This document shows, piece after piece, positions 33,301 to 40,771 of a stretch of DNA of 64,000 nt. The position numbers were made by a program, and so were the translations under genes. Source of the stretch: Halorubrum sp. Atlit-26R (GTDB taxonomy: Archaea; Halobacteriota; Halobacteria; Halobacteriales; Haloferacaceae); the NCBI RefSeq assembly GCF_003666015.1, contig NZ_QPLT01000009.1, positions 107,546 to 171,545 of the forward strand, given 5' to 3'. The first letter of the stretch is position 1; each line of letters begins with the position of its first letter. The notes under the pieces are model-generated. The model searched no databases, was not told the DNA's origin, and saw only the letters and a program-made list of their open reading frames with translations.

Positions 33301-34374
33301 CGCTGCGGACGACCCCTTCCCGGACGTGTACACCGAGCGCGGTGCGATGTTTTCTACGTACGAAATCATCTGAGATTTACCTGTACCAGGGTCACCGATC
33401 AGGAGCATGTGGAGGTCGCCGCGGATCCGCGACCCGTCGGGGAGGTGTTTGGTGACGCCGGAGAACAGCTGGAGGATCATCGCGAGCTTCTCCTCCTCGT
33501 AGCCGTAGATGGCGGGCGCGATGGAGCCGACCATCGCCTCGTAGATGTCGTCGCGCTCGGAGAGCTCGATGATGTCGCGTTTGTCCGCTTCCGTGATGTC
33601 CATGTCCTCGAACTCCTCGTCCTCGATGGCGATGGAGACGCCGTCCATGTAGAGGTCGAAGATGGCGGACTTCTCGTTGCCCTGCTCGACCTGCTCGATG
33701 TGGAGGACGCCGACGCAGGTGACGTGGTCGCCGGGGCTCACCTCGCCGGTGATGTCGTCGACGATGTCGACGTCGATCGACTGGGGGGTCTCGCCGCCGC
33801 GCAGTCCCTCGGGCGACTCCTGGATGCGGAGCTTCTGGGAGTCGACGAACTCGGACTGGTCGAAGTTGACGCGGAACGGGCCCTGCCGCTCACAGCCCTG
33901 ACACTCGTGGGGCTCTTGGAAGCCGCCGTCGGACTGCGGGATGTACGTCATCGTGCCGCAGCGCTGGCACTCGAAGGCGGCCTCGGTCACCTTGGGGCGG
34001 ACGTCCGTGGCCTTCCGGACGATGCCCTGGATCGAGACGAGCTTGCCGATGTGGTCGTCGTGGACGCGGATGCCGCGGATGTCGACGCTCTCGGGGAGGT
34101 CCTCGATGCGGACGTGCGCGCGGCCGAGGCTGACGTCGGCGGGGAGGTCGTAGAGCCGCAGCGCCTCCTCGGCGTACTCGCGCATCTGCTCCGGCTTGTT
34201 CAGGAAGTCCTCGGCGAGGTCGCGGTCGAACTGAAAGAGGTCGTCGTAGGAGACGTACAGCGAGCGCTGCTCGTTGGGGTACCGCTGCGCGAGCTGTCCG
34301 ATCTCCTCCCGATAGTAGTTGCGATAGAACTGAATGAACCGCTCCGTGAGGTCCTGGGTGCCGGCCTGAGCCAT
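30319..34374 (-). CDS. mcm: Replicative helicase MCM interrupted by an intein
   Basis: A 1351-residue precursor. N-extein (residues 1-399) holds the OB/zinc region (FECQRCGTMTYIP, CQGCERQG) and the AAA+ Walker A GDPGTGKSQ. The intein, residues 400-1050, is inserted within Walker B right after DELDKMD and before SSDRSAMHEG. The spliced protein would be 700 residues, normal for haloarchaeal MCM. The C-extein carries the arginine finger region and a C-terminal winged helix ending HLRTT. MCM is the hexameric 3'-5' helicase at the replication fork. The stop codon touches the right repeat of the AT-rich element. Confidence 0.96.
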   Translation of the reverse strand: MAQAGTQDLTERFIQFYRNYYREEIGQLAQRYPNEQRSLYVSYDDLFQFDRDLAEDFLNKPEQMREYAEEALRLYDLPADVSLGRAHVRIEDLPESVDIRGIRVHDDHIGKLVSIQGIVRKATDVRPKVTEAAFECQRCGTMTYIPQSDGGFQEPHECQGCERQGPFRVNFDQSEFVDSQKLRIQESPEGLRGGETPQSIDVDIVDDITGEVSPGDHVTCVGVLHIEQVEQGNEKSAIFDLYMDGVSIAIEDEEFEDMDITEADKRDIIELSERDDIYEAMVGSIAPAIYGYEEEKLAMILQLFSGVTKHLPDGSRIRGDLHMLLIGDPGTGKSQMISYVENIAPRSVYTSGKGSSAAGLTAAAVRDDFGDGQQWSLEAGALVLADKGIAAVDELDKMDCVTGDTLVSLADGRVERIDELSREAAEDGDVEELSNGRRVRDVDLDVWSMDEDGNLVERSVSAVHEYDAPSELTRVTTETGESLTATADHPFFVLDDGERVEREAAALDDGDWVYVPREIPTKAADGGAVAASGGDGPTTEPVDSEGIDADGVDAAMASVLGYLSGDGNVYYDRDEGVYGVRFTNADDELLDDFERAARAAFDAEPTRPPSEQRDDGVETVRVTGKEHADAVLDAGMNLGRYDGKCFPTAVSTGGRAAKAAFVRALADSEGHVDESAGNVRIASASRDLLDGTRNLLLQFGVSSQLQHRERHGGRDVYYLTVTDADSLAAFRRYVGFTAARKAAALDRVVDAADGDRTILDVVPEVDDVLARCRDSLRLHQSECGVNAVTYHDFESGAANVSLRRAERILAGFEDRRERADDDRDALDETTTWETLSELRSRYHVTQSELAEGTALSQQQISREWGESEAVRRTVTERLRAVLTEVAETDLDDLRGFVRGDVKWRRVESVETVPPESVEHRGEVLRQRLADVIGGPTETVERRARELLDRGPVGETRTELSAAVDAYGVSQADVASRLDVTQATVSRWLSGAVETDRLGDVREAVASGVTAVREELRSILTRIDDGERPRVYDLTVEGTHNFVANGLVVHNSSDRSAMHEGLEQQKISVSKAGINATLKARCSLLGAANPKYGRFDQYEPIGEQIDLEPALISRFDLIFTVTDSPDPEHDSRLAKHIIKTNYAGELNTQREELASSEFTSEQVAAVTEEVAPEIDSELLRKYIAHAKRSCFPTMTDEAKDLIEDFYVDLRSKGADEDAPVPVTARKLEAMVRLSEASARVRLSDTVEREDADRATDIVESCLKDIGVDPETGQFDADVVETGTSKSQRDRIKNIKGLIADIEEEYEEGAPVDEVLDRAGEIGMDPGKAEQEIEKLRTKGEVYEPKQGHLRTT
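31225..33177 (-). other. MCM intein with LAGLIDADG endonuclease and two HTH modules
   Basis: A 651-residue intein inside MCM. It starts with Cys (CVTGDTLVSLADG) and ends VEGTHNFVANGLVVHN before a Ser +1, so splicing residues look intact. LAGLIDADG helices are visible as LGYLSGDG (near precursor residue 560) and VRALADSEG (near 665), each with the acidic residue. Between the endonuclease and the C-terminal splicing block lie two XRE-like helix-turn-helix stretches, TQSELAEGTALSQQQISRE (about 838-856) and SQADVASRLDVTQATVSRWL (about 968-987). Confidence 0.9.
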
Positions 34375-34466
34375 TGCGACACCACTTCGTCGGCATCACG
34401 TATGAACCTCCGGTTCGGGGCGGACGTGGTCGCGGCCGCCGTTTCGCTCCGACGATCCGTCCCCGA

Positions 34467-34829
34467 CTACGCGCGCCCGACGAACGTCGCGTCGGCGGAG
34501 GTGCGCCCCTCGTTGAAGGAGAGCACCTTCGCGCGGATCACGTCGCCCGGTTCGAGCCCGCTCGGGATCTCCTCGGTGAAGACGACGAACCCCTCGACCT
34601 TGCCGACGGCGACCTCGTCGCCGGAGTGGTGCTCGGTCAGCTCGGTGACGCCGAACTCGTACGTCTCGCCGATCTCGACGGGCGGTTCGCGCTCTTGGGC
34701 CGCGTCGTGGGCGCGCTTCGACTCGCGCGCGTCGGCCGACGGTCCGCGGAGCCGGCGGGCGAGCACGAACAGCGCGAGCACCGCGACCGCGGCGGCGATA
34801 CCGACGACGAGCGGCGAGGTGGGAATCAT
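34467..34829 (-). CDS. TRAM-domain protein with N-terminal membrane anchor
   Basis: A 120-residue protein. Residues 5-27 form a hydrophobic anchor followed by a basic stretch (RRLRG). Residues about 50-118 are a TRAM domain (VEIGETYEFGVTELTEHHSGDEVAVGKVEGFVVFT, then GDVIRAKVLSFNEGRTSADATFVG), a small beta-barrel that binds RNA. Free-standing TRAM proteins are common in haloarchaea and proposed to act as RNA chaperones; the membrane anchor here is notable. It is upstream of mcm on the same strand. Confidence 0.85.
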   Translation of the reverse strand: MIPTSPLVVGIAAAVAVLALFVLARRLRGPSADARESKRAHDAAQEREPPVEIGETYEFGVTELTEHHSGDEVAVGKVEGFVVFTEEIPSGLEPGDVIRAKVLSFNEGRTSADATFVGRA

Positions 34830-35031
34830 ACCCGCCCGGTCGGCCGCGGTCGCCTAAACGATGTGGGTCCGCGGCGGCGCTTCGGCGCCCCGCGGCTTCG
34901 CGCTTCGCCGCTCGGACGGTCCGATTCTCCTCGCGCCCGCATGAGAAACGCCTTTGCCCTCGAAGCCCCCCTCTCGATCCGATGCGACACAGCCGCGGTT
35001 CCCGACGACTCGCGCACGGGTGTGGTGTGCC

Positions 35032-37374
35032 GTGAAGGTCGCGGACGCGGTGCCGGAGTTCGCCGACGCCTTCGGGTTCGACGAGTTCAACCGGATGCAA
35101 CGGGAGGCGCTCCCGGGAATTCTGGAGACCGACCACAACGTGGTCGCCTCGGCGCCGACCGCCTCCGGAAAGACGGCGCTCGCCGAGCTCGCCATCTGTA
35201 AGACCCTCTCGGAGGGCGGCACCGCCCTCTTCGTCGCGCCGCTCCGCGCGCTCACCAACGAGAAGGAGAGCGAGTGGGAGCGGTTCGAGGAGCTGGGCTA
35301 CTCCGTCTACGTCGTCTCCGGCGAGCGCGACCTCAACCCCCGCCGCGCCGAGCGGGCGGACGTGCTGGTGACGACCCCCGAGAAGGCCGACAGCGCGACG
35401 CGGAAGCACGACTCCGCGCGCTACTCCTTCATCACCGACGTGGACTGCGTCGTCATCGACGAGGTCCACCTGCTCGATTCCGAGAAGCGCGGCGCCGTGC
35501 TGGAGGTCACCGTCTCCCGGCTCCGTCGGCTCCAGGACCCCCGCGTCGTGGCGCTGTCGGCGACGATGCCGAACATCGACGACGTCGCGGAGTGGTTAGA
35601 CGCGCCCGCGGAGACGACCTACGCGTTCGGCGACGAGTACCGCCCCGTCGACCTCGAAACGGGCGTGAAGACGTACTCGCACGGGTCGAACGCCTTCGCC
35701 GACAAGTACCGGCGGCTCTACCGCGCGCTCGACCTCGCCGAGCCGCACGTCCGCGAGGACGGGCAGGCGCTCGTGTTCGTCTCCTCGCGGCAGGACACGG
35801 TCCAGGCCGCGAAGAAGGCGCGCGACGAGATCACCGAGCGCGACATCCCGATCGACTCCCGAGACGACTACGACTTCCACAACGAGGCGACGGAGCTGAC
35901 CAACGACACGCTCCGGCAGTCGGTCACCGACGGCGTCGGCTTCCACCACGCCGGCCTCGGCAAGGACGACCGCGACCGCGTCGAGGAGTGGTTCAAGCAG
36001 GGGAAGATCAAGTTCCTCTTCTCGACGTCGACGCTCGCGTGGGGGGTGAACCTCCCGGCGCGCTGCGTCGTCATCCGCGACACGAAGTACCACGACCCGC
36101 TGGAGGGGGAGACGGACATCTCGCCGCTCGACGTGCTCCAGATGCTCGGCCGCGCCGGGCGCCCCGAGTACGACGACGTGGGGTACGGCTGGGTGGTCTG
36201 CGACCGCGCCGACGCCGACAAGTACCGCAAGCTGCTGCGCGACGGCAAGGAGATCGAGTCGCGGCTCGCGGCGGACCTCGAGTCCCACCTCAACGCCGAG
36301 ATCGCGATGGGCACCATCCGCGGGCTCGAGGACGTGATGGCGTGGTTAGAGACGACCTTCTACTACGTCCGCGCGCAGTCGCAGCCGGAGCAGTACGACT
36401 TCCCGACGCTCCGCGACCGCGTGCGCGACACGCTCGAATCGCTCGTCGACGACGGGTTCGTCGCGGCCGACGACAATCTCGCGATCGAGCCGACCGGACT
36501 CGGGCGACTCGCCTCGAAGTACTACCTCCGCTTGGACACCGCCCGCCGATTCCGACGGCTCGCCGACCGCGAGACGCTGACGGTCGATTCCGTCTTGGAG
36601 ACCGTCGCGTCGGCCGGCGAGTTCGACTCGGTCTCCGCGCGCTCCGCCGAGTCAGACGCGATCGACCGAATTCTCGACGGGCGCGACACCGACCTCGAAG
36701 ACGGTCACCGCAAGGTGTTCGCCATCCTGCTCGCCGGAATGGCCGACTCGATCCCCAGCGACCTCCGGTCGGACGCGTGGGTGATCCGGCAGAACGCGCT
36801 CCGACTGCTCGCCGCGCTCGCGGAGTTCCTCGACCGCTTCGCCGGCCCGCGCGCCGCCAACCTCGCCCGCCGCGTGGAGGCGCGCGTCGAACACGGCGTC
36901 TCCCGCGAGGCGGTCGCGCTCACGGCGATCGAGGGGGTCGGCTCCGGCCGCGCCGAGCGCCTCGCGGACGCCGGCCTCACCTCTCCGGCCGACGTGGTCG
37001 ACGGCGGCGCGACCGAACTCGAAAACGCCGGCATGAGCGCCTCCGTCGCGGAGCGCATCGTCGAGGCCGCGCGCGACTGTCCCCGGGTCGACGTCGACTG
37101 GGGCGAGTTCCCGGACAGCATCGCGGTCGGCGAAAACGAGATGTGCGAGGTCGCCGTGACCGCCGCCTCCGGGAGCGCCCGCGCCGGGATCCGCGTCACG
37201 GTCAACGACGTGGAGATGACCGCGACGACGACGTACCTCGACGGTGAGGCGACGGTCCCGGTCGGCGTGTTCGGCACGCCCGACGCCGACGAGCTGGAGT
37301 TCGTCGTCGAGGTCGTCTTCCCGGACCTCCCGCTGCTGCCGGTCACGGCGACGCGGACGGTCCGGGTGGAGTAG
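35032..37374 (+). CDS. hel308: Hel308-type superfamily 2 DNA helicase
   Basis: A 780-residue helicase if translation begins at GTG 35032 (KVADAVPEF), the usual family start; there is no in-frame ATG nearby. Motif I is SAPTASGKTA, motif II DEVHL, motif III SATMPN, motif IV-like FVSSRQ, motif V TSTLAWGVNLPA and motif VI QMLGRAGRP. Domain 4 and helix-hairpin-helix (AIEGVGSGRAERLADAGL) follow, and a C-terminal beta domain extends to the end. Hel308 unwinds lagging strands at stalled forks. Haloarchaea often have two paralogues; which one this is cannot be decided here. Confidence 0.92.
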   Translation: MKVADAVPEFADAFGFDEFNRMQREALPGILETDHNVVASAPTASGKTALAELAICKTLSEGGTALFVAPLRALTNEKESEWERFEELGYSVYVVSGERDLNPRRAERADVLVTTPEKADSATRKHDSARYSFITDVDCVVIDEVHLLDSEKRGAVLEVTVSRLRRLQDPRVVALSATMPNIDDVAEWLDAPAETTYAFGDEYRPVDLETGVKTYSHGSNAFADKYRRLYRALDLAEPHVREDGQALVFVSSRQDTVQAAKKARDEITERDIPIDSRDDYDFHNEATELTNDTLRQSVTDGVGFHHAGLGKDDRDRVEEWFKQGKIKFLFSTSTLAWGVNLPARCVVIRDTKYHDPLEGETDISPLDVLQMLGRAGRPEYDDVGYGWVVCDRADADKYRKLLRDGKEIESRLAADLESHLNAEIAMGTIRGLEDVMAWLETTFYYVRAQSQPEQYDFPTLRDRVRDTLESLVDDGFVAADDNLAIEPTGLGRLASKYYLRLDTARRFRRLADRETLTVDSVLETVASAGEFDSVSARSAESDAIDRILDGRDTDLEDGHRKVFAILLAGMADSIPSDLRSDAWVIRQNALRLLAALAEFLDRFAGPRAANLARRVEARVEHGVSREAVALTAIEGVGSGRAERLADAGLTSPADVVDGGATELENAGMSASVAERIVEAARDCPRVDVDWGEFPDSIAVGENEMCEVAVTAASGSARAGIRVTVNDVEMTATTTYLDGEATVPVGVFGTPDADELEFVVEVVFPDLPLLPVTATRTVRVE

Positions 37375-37375
37375 G

Positions 37376-38725
37376 TCACTCCTCGCGTTCCCGCTTCGTG
37401 ACGTCCACGTGGTACCCGTCGAGAACGTCCCGCCCGAGCAGCACGGGATAGTTCATGTGGCTCCGGTTCTCGACGCTCGCGGTCACGGTCTGCCAGCGGT
37501 TCCCGATCTTCACGTCGACCTCGACGAGCGGGCGCCGCTGTCGCTTCTGGTGCGATCCGGACTTCACCCGGACCGTCTTGAGTATCGGCCCGGCGCCGGT
37601 CTCGGCGGCGACGTCGAAGTCGATGCTCGTCCGCCGAGCGCCGGTGTCCGACTTGGCGACCACGTCGACCGCCCGCTGGCCCGCGCTCACCGTCACGGCC
37701 TCGGTGTAGCCGATCGTCATCGGTTCCTCCGGCTCCGGATCGATCGAGGGCTTACAGTCAGGGACCGAATCGTCCAGAACCGACGCGAGGGACGTGACGC
37801 GGTCGCGATCGACGCTGCCGCCGCCCCGCTCGATAGCGAGCGCGGCGATGTACGGCGCCGGACTGATCCCCGTCGCCTCGAAGAGCCCCTTGAATCCCGC
37901 CGTCACGTTCACCTCGAGCACGTACCAGGCGCCGTCGCGACGCAACAGGTCGACGCCGGCGTAGTCGAGGCCGAGCACGTCGGCCGCCTCTCGTGAGAGT
38001 CGCGCCGCCTCCTCGGGCAGGTCGGCGGTGAGGTCTTCGACCTCGCCCCCGAGGGCGACGTTCGTTCGCCACTCGTCCGACGGCGCGTACCGCTTCATCG
38101 CGCCGACGACGCGGTCGCCGACGACGTACGCGCGGACGTCGAACGGTCGCTCGGTGCCCGTGTCGATAAACTCCTGTAAGAACGCCCGACGGCGAGCGAT
38201 GTGCGGAGCGACGACGTCGTCCGCGCCGACGACCGCCATCCGATTCCCGTTCGTCCCGATCGCGGACTTGTGGACCGCCTTCTCGCTCGTGAGGCGGTTC
38301 CCTTCGTTGATCGTCCGTTGGCTGAATGCGATGTACGCGTCCGGGACCGGAATCCCCGCCGTCGCGAGCCTCGCCGCGGTCCCGTACTTGTGAAGCGCTT
38401 GGACGACGACCTCGGGCGGGTTCAACACCGCGCGGGACGCTGCGTAGGCCGTCGCGATCCCGAGGTCGTCCAACGGCTCGGCGGCCTTCGTCATCAGCAG
38501 TCGGTTCGCGACGACATCCACGTCGGGGTCGAACCGGAGGCTCTCGTCTTCGATCCACGATCTGGTGTTCTCCTCGCGGAGCCAGACCGGCTCGTGTCCC
38601 AGCGCCCGGACGGCGTTGAGGATCGCTTTGGTCTCTTTGCTGTTGTGGAAACTCAACACGCCCACTCGAACCGGGGACGCTCCGTCGGCCGTCACCGACG
38701 GGTCCGAACCGGAGCCCTCTCTCAT
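37376..38725 (-). CDS. RimK-like ATP-grasp ligase fused to a retropepsin-like domain
   Basis: A 449-residue two-domain protein. Residues about 20-310 form a RimK-type ATP-grasp ligase (VGVLSFHNSKETKAILNAV, SAIGTNGNRMAV, VDLLRRDGAWYVLEVNVTAGFKGLFEATG with the metal-binding EVN). Residues about 330-449 match the Pfam 'putative ATP-dependent zinc protease' domain, a retropepsin-like fold with the DTGA motif (AKSDTGARRTSIDF) and NRWQTVTASVENRSHMNYPVLLGRDVL. In many bacteria the two are separate neighbouring genes. The product probably adds amino acids to a protein or peptide and processes it; the substrate is unknown. Confidence 0.85.
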   Translation of the reverse strand: MREGSGSDPSVTADGASPVRVGVLSFHNSKETKAILNAVRALGHEPVWLREENTRSWIEDESLRFDPDVDVVANRLLMTKAAEPLDDLGIATAYAASRAVLNPPEVVVQALHKYGTAARLATAGIPVPDAYIAFSQRTINEGNRLTSEKAVHKSAIGTNGNRMAVVGADDVVAPHIARRRAFLQEFIDTGTERPFDVRAYVVGDRVVGAMKRYAPSDEWRTNVALGGEVEDLTADLPEEAARLSREAADVLGLDYAGVDLLRRDGAWYVLEVNVTAGFKGLFEATGISPAPYIAALAIERGGGSVDRDRVTSLASVLDDSVPDCKPSIDPEPEEPMTIGYTEAVTVSAGQRAVDVVAKSDTGARRTSIDFDVAAETGAGPILKTVRVKSGSHQKRQRRPLVEVDVKIGNRWQTVTASVENRSHMNYPVLLGRDVLDGYHVDVTKREREE

Positions 38726-38857
38726 ACCTGCCCTCCCAGAGCGATCTTGCTAAGTTAACCACACAATACCCGGTGTAAAGAGCGGCGACCGGGCGGCCGG
38801 TCGCGCGGAGCGGCTCGCCGCCGACCGCTTTTCACCCATACCGCGGCCACCGGTCCC

Positions 38858-39658
38858 ATGCCGCAACGACTCCGCGTGCTGGCCGGCGACTGCGAGGTAA
38901 CCGACCGCGGCGACCGCACCCGCACCCACCGCGGGCGCGTCGTCGTCCTGATCAAGCCCGACGACACGACGCTCGTCCACGACGCCGACGGCTACCAGCC
39001 GGTCGCGTGGCTCACCCGCCCCGAGAGCGTCGTCGTCGAGGGCGACGGCGACGGGTTCACCGTCACCGCCCGCGACGGCTCCCGCCGACTCCGGGTGGTC
39101 GCCGAGGAGGCGACCGCGAGCCGCGCGCTCCCCGTCACCGAGGCGGGCGTCCCGGTCGGGACCTGCCCGGACGACGGCGGACCGCTCGTGCGCTCGCGCG
39201 GCGACGTGGTCTGCCTCGACTGCGAGACGCGGTGGGGGCTCCCGGCGGGCGCGAGCGTGACGGACGCGACCTGCGACGACTGCGGGCTCCCGAAGATCCG
39301 CGTCGAACGCGGCGAGCCGTTCCACCTCTGTCTCGACCCCGCCTGCGACCCGATGGAGGACGCCGTCAGCGACCGCTTTGACGGGGTCTGGGACTGTCCG
39401 GACTGCGACGGCGACCTCCGGGTGCGCTCCGCGCCCGGCCGCGTCTACCTCGGCTGCGAGAACTACCCCGACTGCGAGACCACCTTCTCGTTCCCCGCCG
39501 GCGTCGTCGTCGACGAGTGCGACTGCGGGCTCCCCGTCTTCGAGACGGCCGCCGGGCTGGGCTGTCTGGACGGGACCTGTCCGCTCGACGGGCACAAAAT
39601 AGACGGCGAAAAGACGGGGAACGGAACGGCGGAAGCGCCGGATCCGAACACCGGATAG
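38858..39658 (+). CDS. NucS N-terminal-like domain fused to topoisomerase-type zinc ribbons
   Basis: A 266-residue protein. Residues 1-85 resemble the N-terminal DNA-binding domain of the NucS endonuclease (LAGDCEVTDRGDRTRTHRGRVVVLIKPDDTTLVHDADGYQPVAWL). The rest contains several CxxC pairs in zinc-ribbon repeats like those at the C-terminus of topoisomerase I: CPDDGG, CLDC, CDDCGLPKI, CPDCDGDL, CENYPDCETTF and CDCGLPVF. The RecB-like nuclease domain of NucS is absent. I infer a DNA-binding repair accessory; no enzymatic site is visible. Confidence 0.75.
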   Translation: MPQRLRVLAGDCEVTDRGDRTRTHRGRVVVLIKPDDTTLVHDADGYQPVAWLTRPESVVVEGDGDGFTVTARDGSRRLRVVAEEATASRALPVTEAGVPVGTCPDDGGPLVRSRGDVVCLDCETRWGLPAGASVTDATCDDCGLPKIRVERGEPFHLCLDPACDPMEDAVSDRFDGVWDCPDCDGDLRVRSAPGRVYLGCENYPDCETTFSFPAGVVVDECDCGLPVFETAAGLGCLDGTCPLDGHKIDGEKTGNGTAEAPDPNTG

Positions 39659-39664
39659 CGTCGA

Positions 39665-40651
39665 CTACTCGGCGAGCTGCTGGCGCCCCGGCGCGATGAG
39701 GCGGTCGAGGTACTCCGCGAGCGCGCCCTTCGCGTCCGCGGGGTGGAGATCGCTGGACTCGAGGTCGGCCTCCAAGTCGTCGTAGGCGTCGTACTCCAGG
39801 TTCCCGCCGTACTCCTCGGGGCGCTCGACGGTGACCGCGTCGAACCGCGGGAACACGTGGTACTCGAACACCTGGAGGACGGGGTTCTCGCGCGACTCGC
39901 CCTCGTCGGTCGGCTCGGGGTCGGCCGTCGGCGGGCAGTAGGCGTCGTTCACCTTCGACTCGATGTCCTCGCGGGAGTCCTCCATCGAGATGGTGACGCC
40001 CTCGCTGGAGGACATCTTCCCGCGGCCGGTGCCGAGGTCGGCGATCAGCGGCGTGTGGAGGCTCGTCGGCGGCTCCCGGTCGATGCTCGGGAGCACGTCG
40101 CGCGCGAGCATGTGGACCTTGCGCTGCTCCATCCCGCCGACCGCGAGGTCGACGCCGAGGTACGGGATGTCGAGCGCCTGCATCAGCGGGTAGACGGCCT
40201 GCGACACCTTCACCGAGTCGCCGGAGGTGATCTCGGCCATCGCGCGCTCGGCGCGGGCGAGGGTGGTCTCCAGTTCGAGGGCGTGGAGGTCGAGCGTGTA
40301 GTCGTCGTCGAGCTGGAAGTCGGAGCCGAGCACGAACTGCGTGTTCGACTCGTCGAGCCCGTACGCGATGAACTGGTCGCGCATGCGCTCGGCGGTGTGG
40401 CGGATCTCCTCGAACGACCCCTTGTCGTTGAGGTAGGCGTGTACGTCGGCCAGCAGTACGGTCACCTCGAAGCCGGCCTCCTGGAGGTCGATGAGCTTGT
40501 TCGCGGTGAGCATGTGACCGATGTGGAGCACGCCCGAGGGCTCGTAGCCGACGTACGCCCGCTTGCCCTCGGGGTCGTCGGCCAGCGCCTCGATCTCCGC
40601 CTCGGTGACCACCTCGGCCGCGTTCCGGGTGATCAGCTCGTGAGCGTCCAT
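39665..40651 (-). CDS. tyrS: Tyrosyl-tRNA synthetase
   Basis: A 328-residue class I synthetase of the archaeal/eukaryotic TyrRS type. The HIGH motif is at 43-46 (VLHIGHM), the KMSSS loop in GRGKMSSSEG near 215, and tyrosine pocket residues lie in YVGYEPSG and in SQAVYPLMQALD with VGGMEQRK. The short C-terminus without an S4 domain fits archaeal TyrRS. It charges tRNA-Tyr in the cytoplasm. Confidence 0.96.
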   Translation of the reverse strand: MDAHELITRNAAEVVTEAEIEALADDPEGKRAYVGYEPSGVLHIGHMLTANKLIDLQEAGFEVTVLLADVHAYLNDKGSFEEIRHTAERMRDQFIAYGLDESNTQFVLGSDFQLDDDYTLDLHALELETTLARAERAMAEITSGDSVKVSQAVYPLMQALDIPYLGVDLAVGGMEQRKVHMLARDVLPSIDREPPTSLHTPLIADLGTGRGKMSSSEGVTISMEDSREDIESKVNDAYCPPTADPEPTDEGESRENPVLQVFEYHVFPRFDAVTVERPEEYGGNLEYDAYDDLEADLESSDLHPADAKGALAEYLDRLIAPGRQQLAE

Positions 40652-40771
40652 ACGTCCGACTGTGCGTTACCGGACATATGACTTCTGGATGCGTGCCGAC
40701 GGATCACGCGGAGCGCCGCCAGCGCGGCCGTCGGGCGCTCGCTCTTCGGGTTCGAGGCGACCGCGCCGCCC

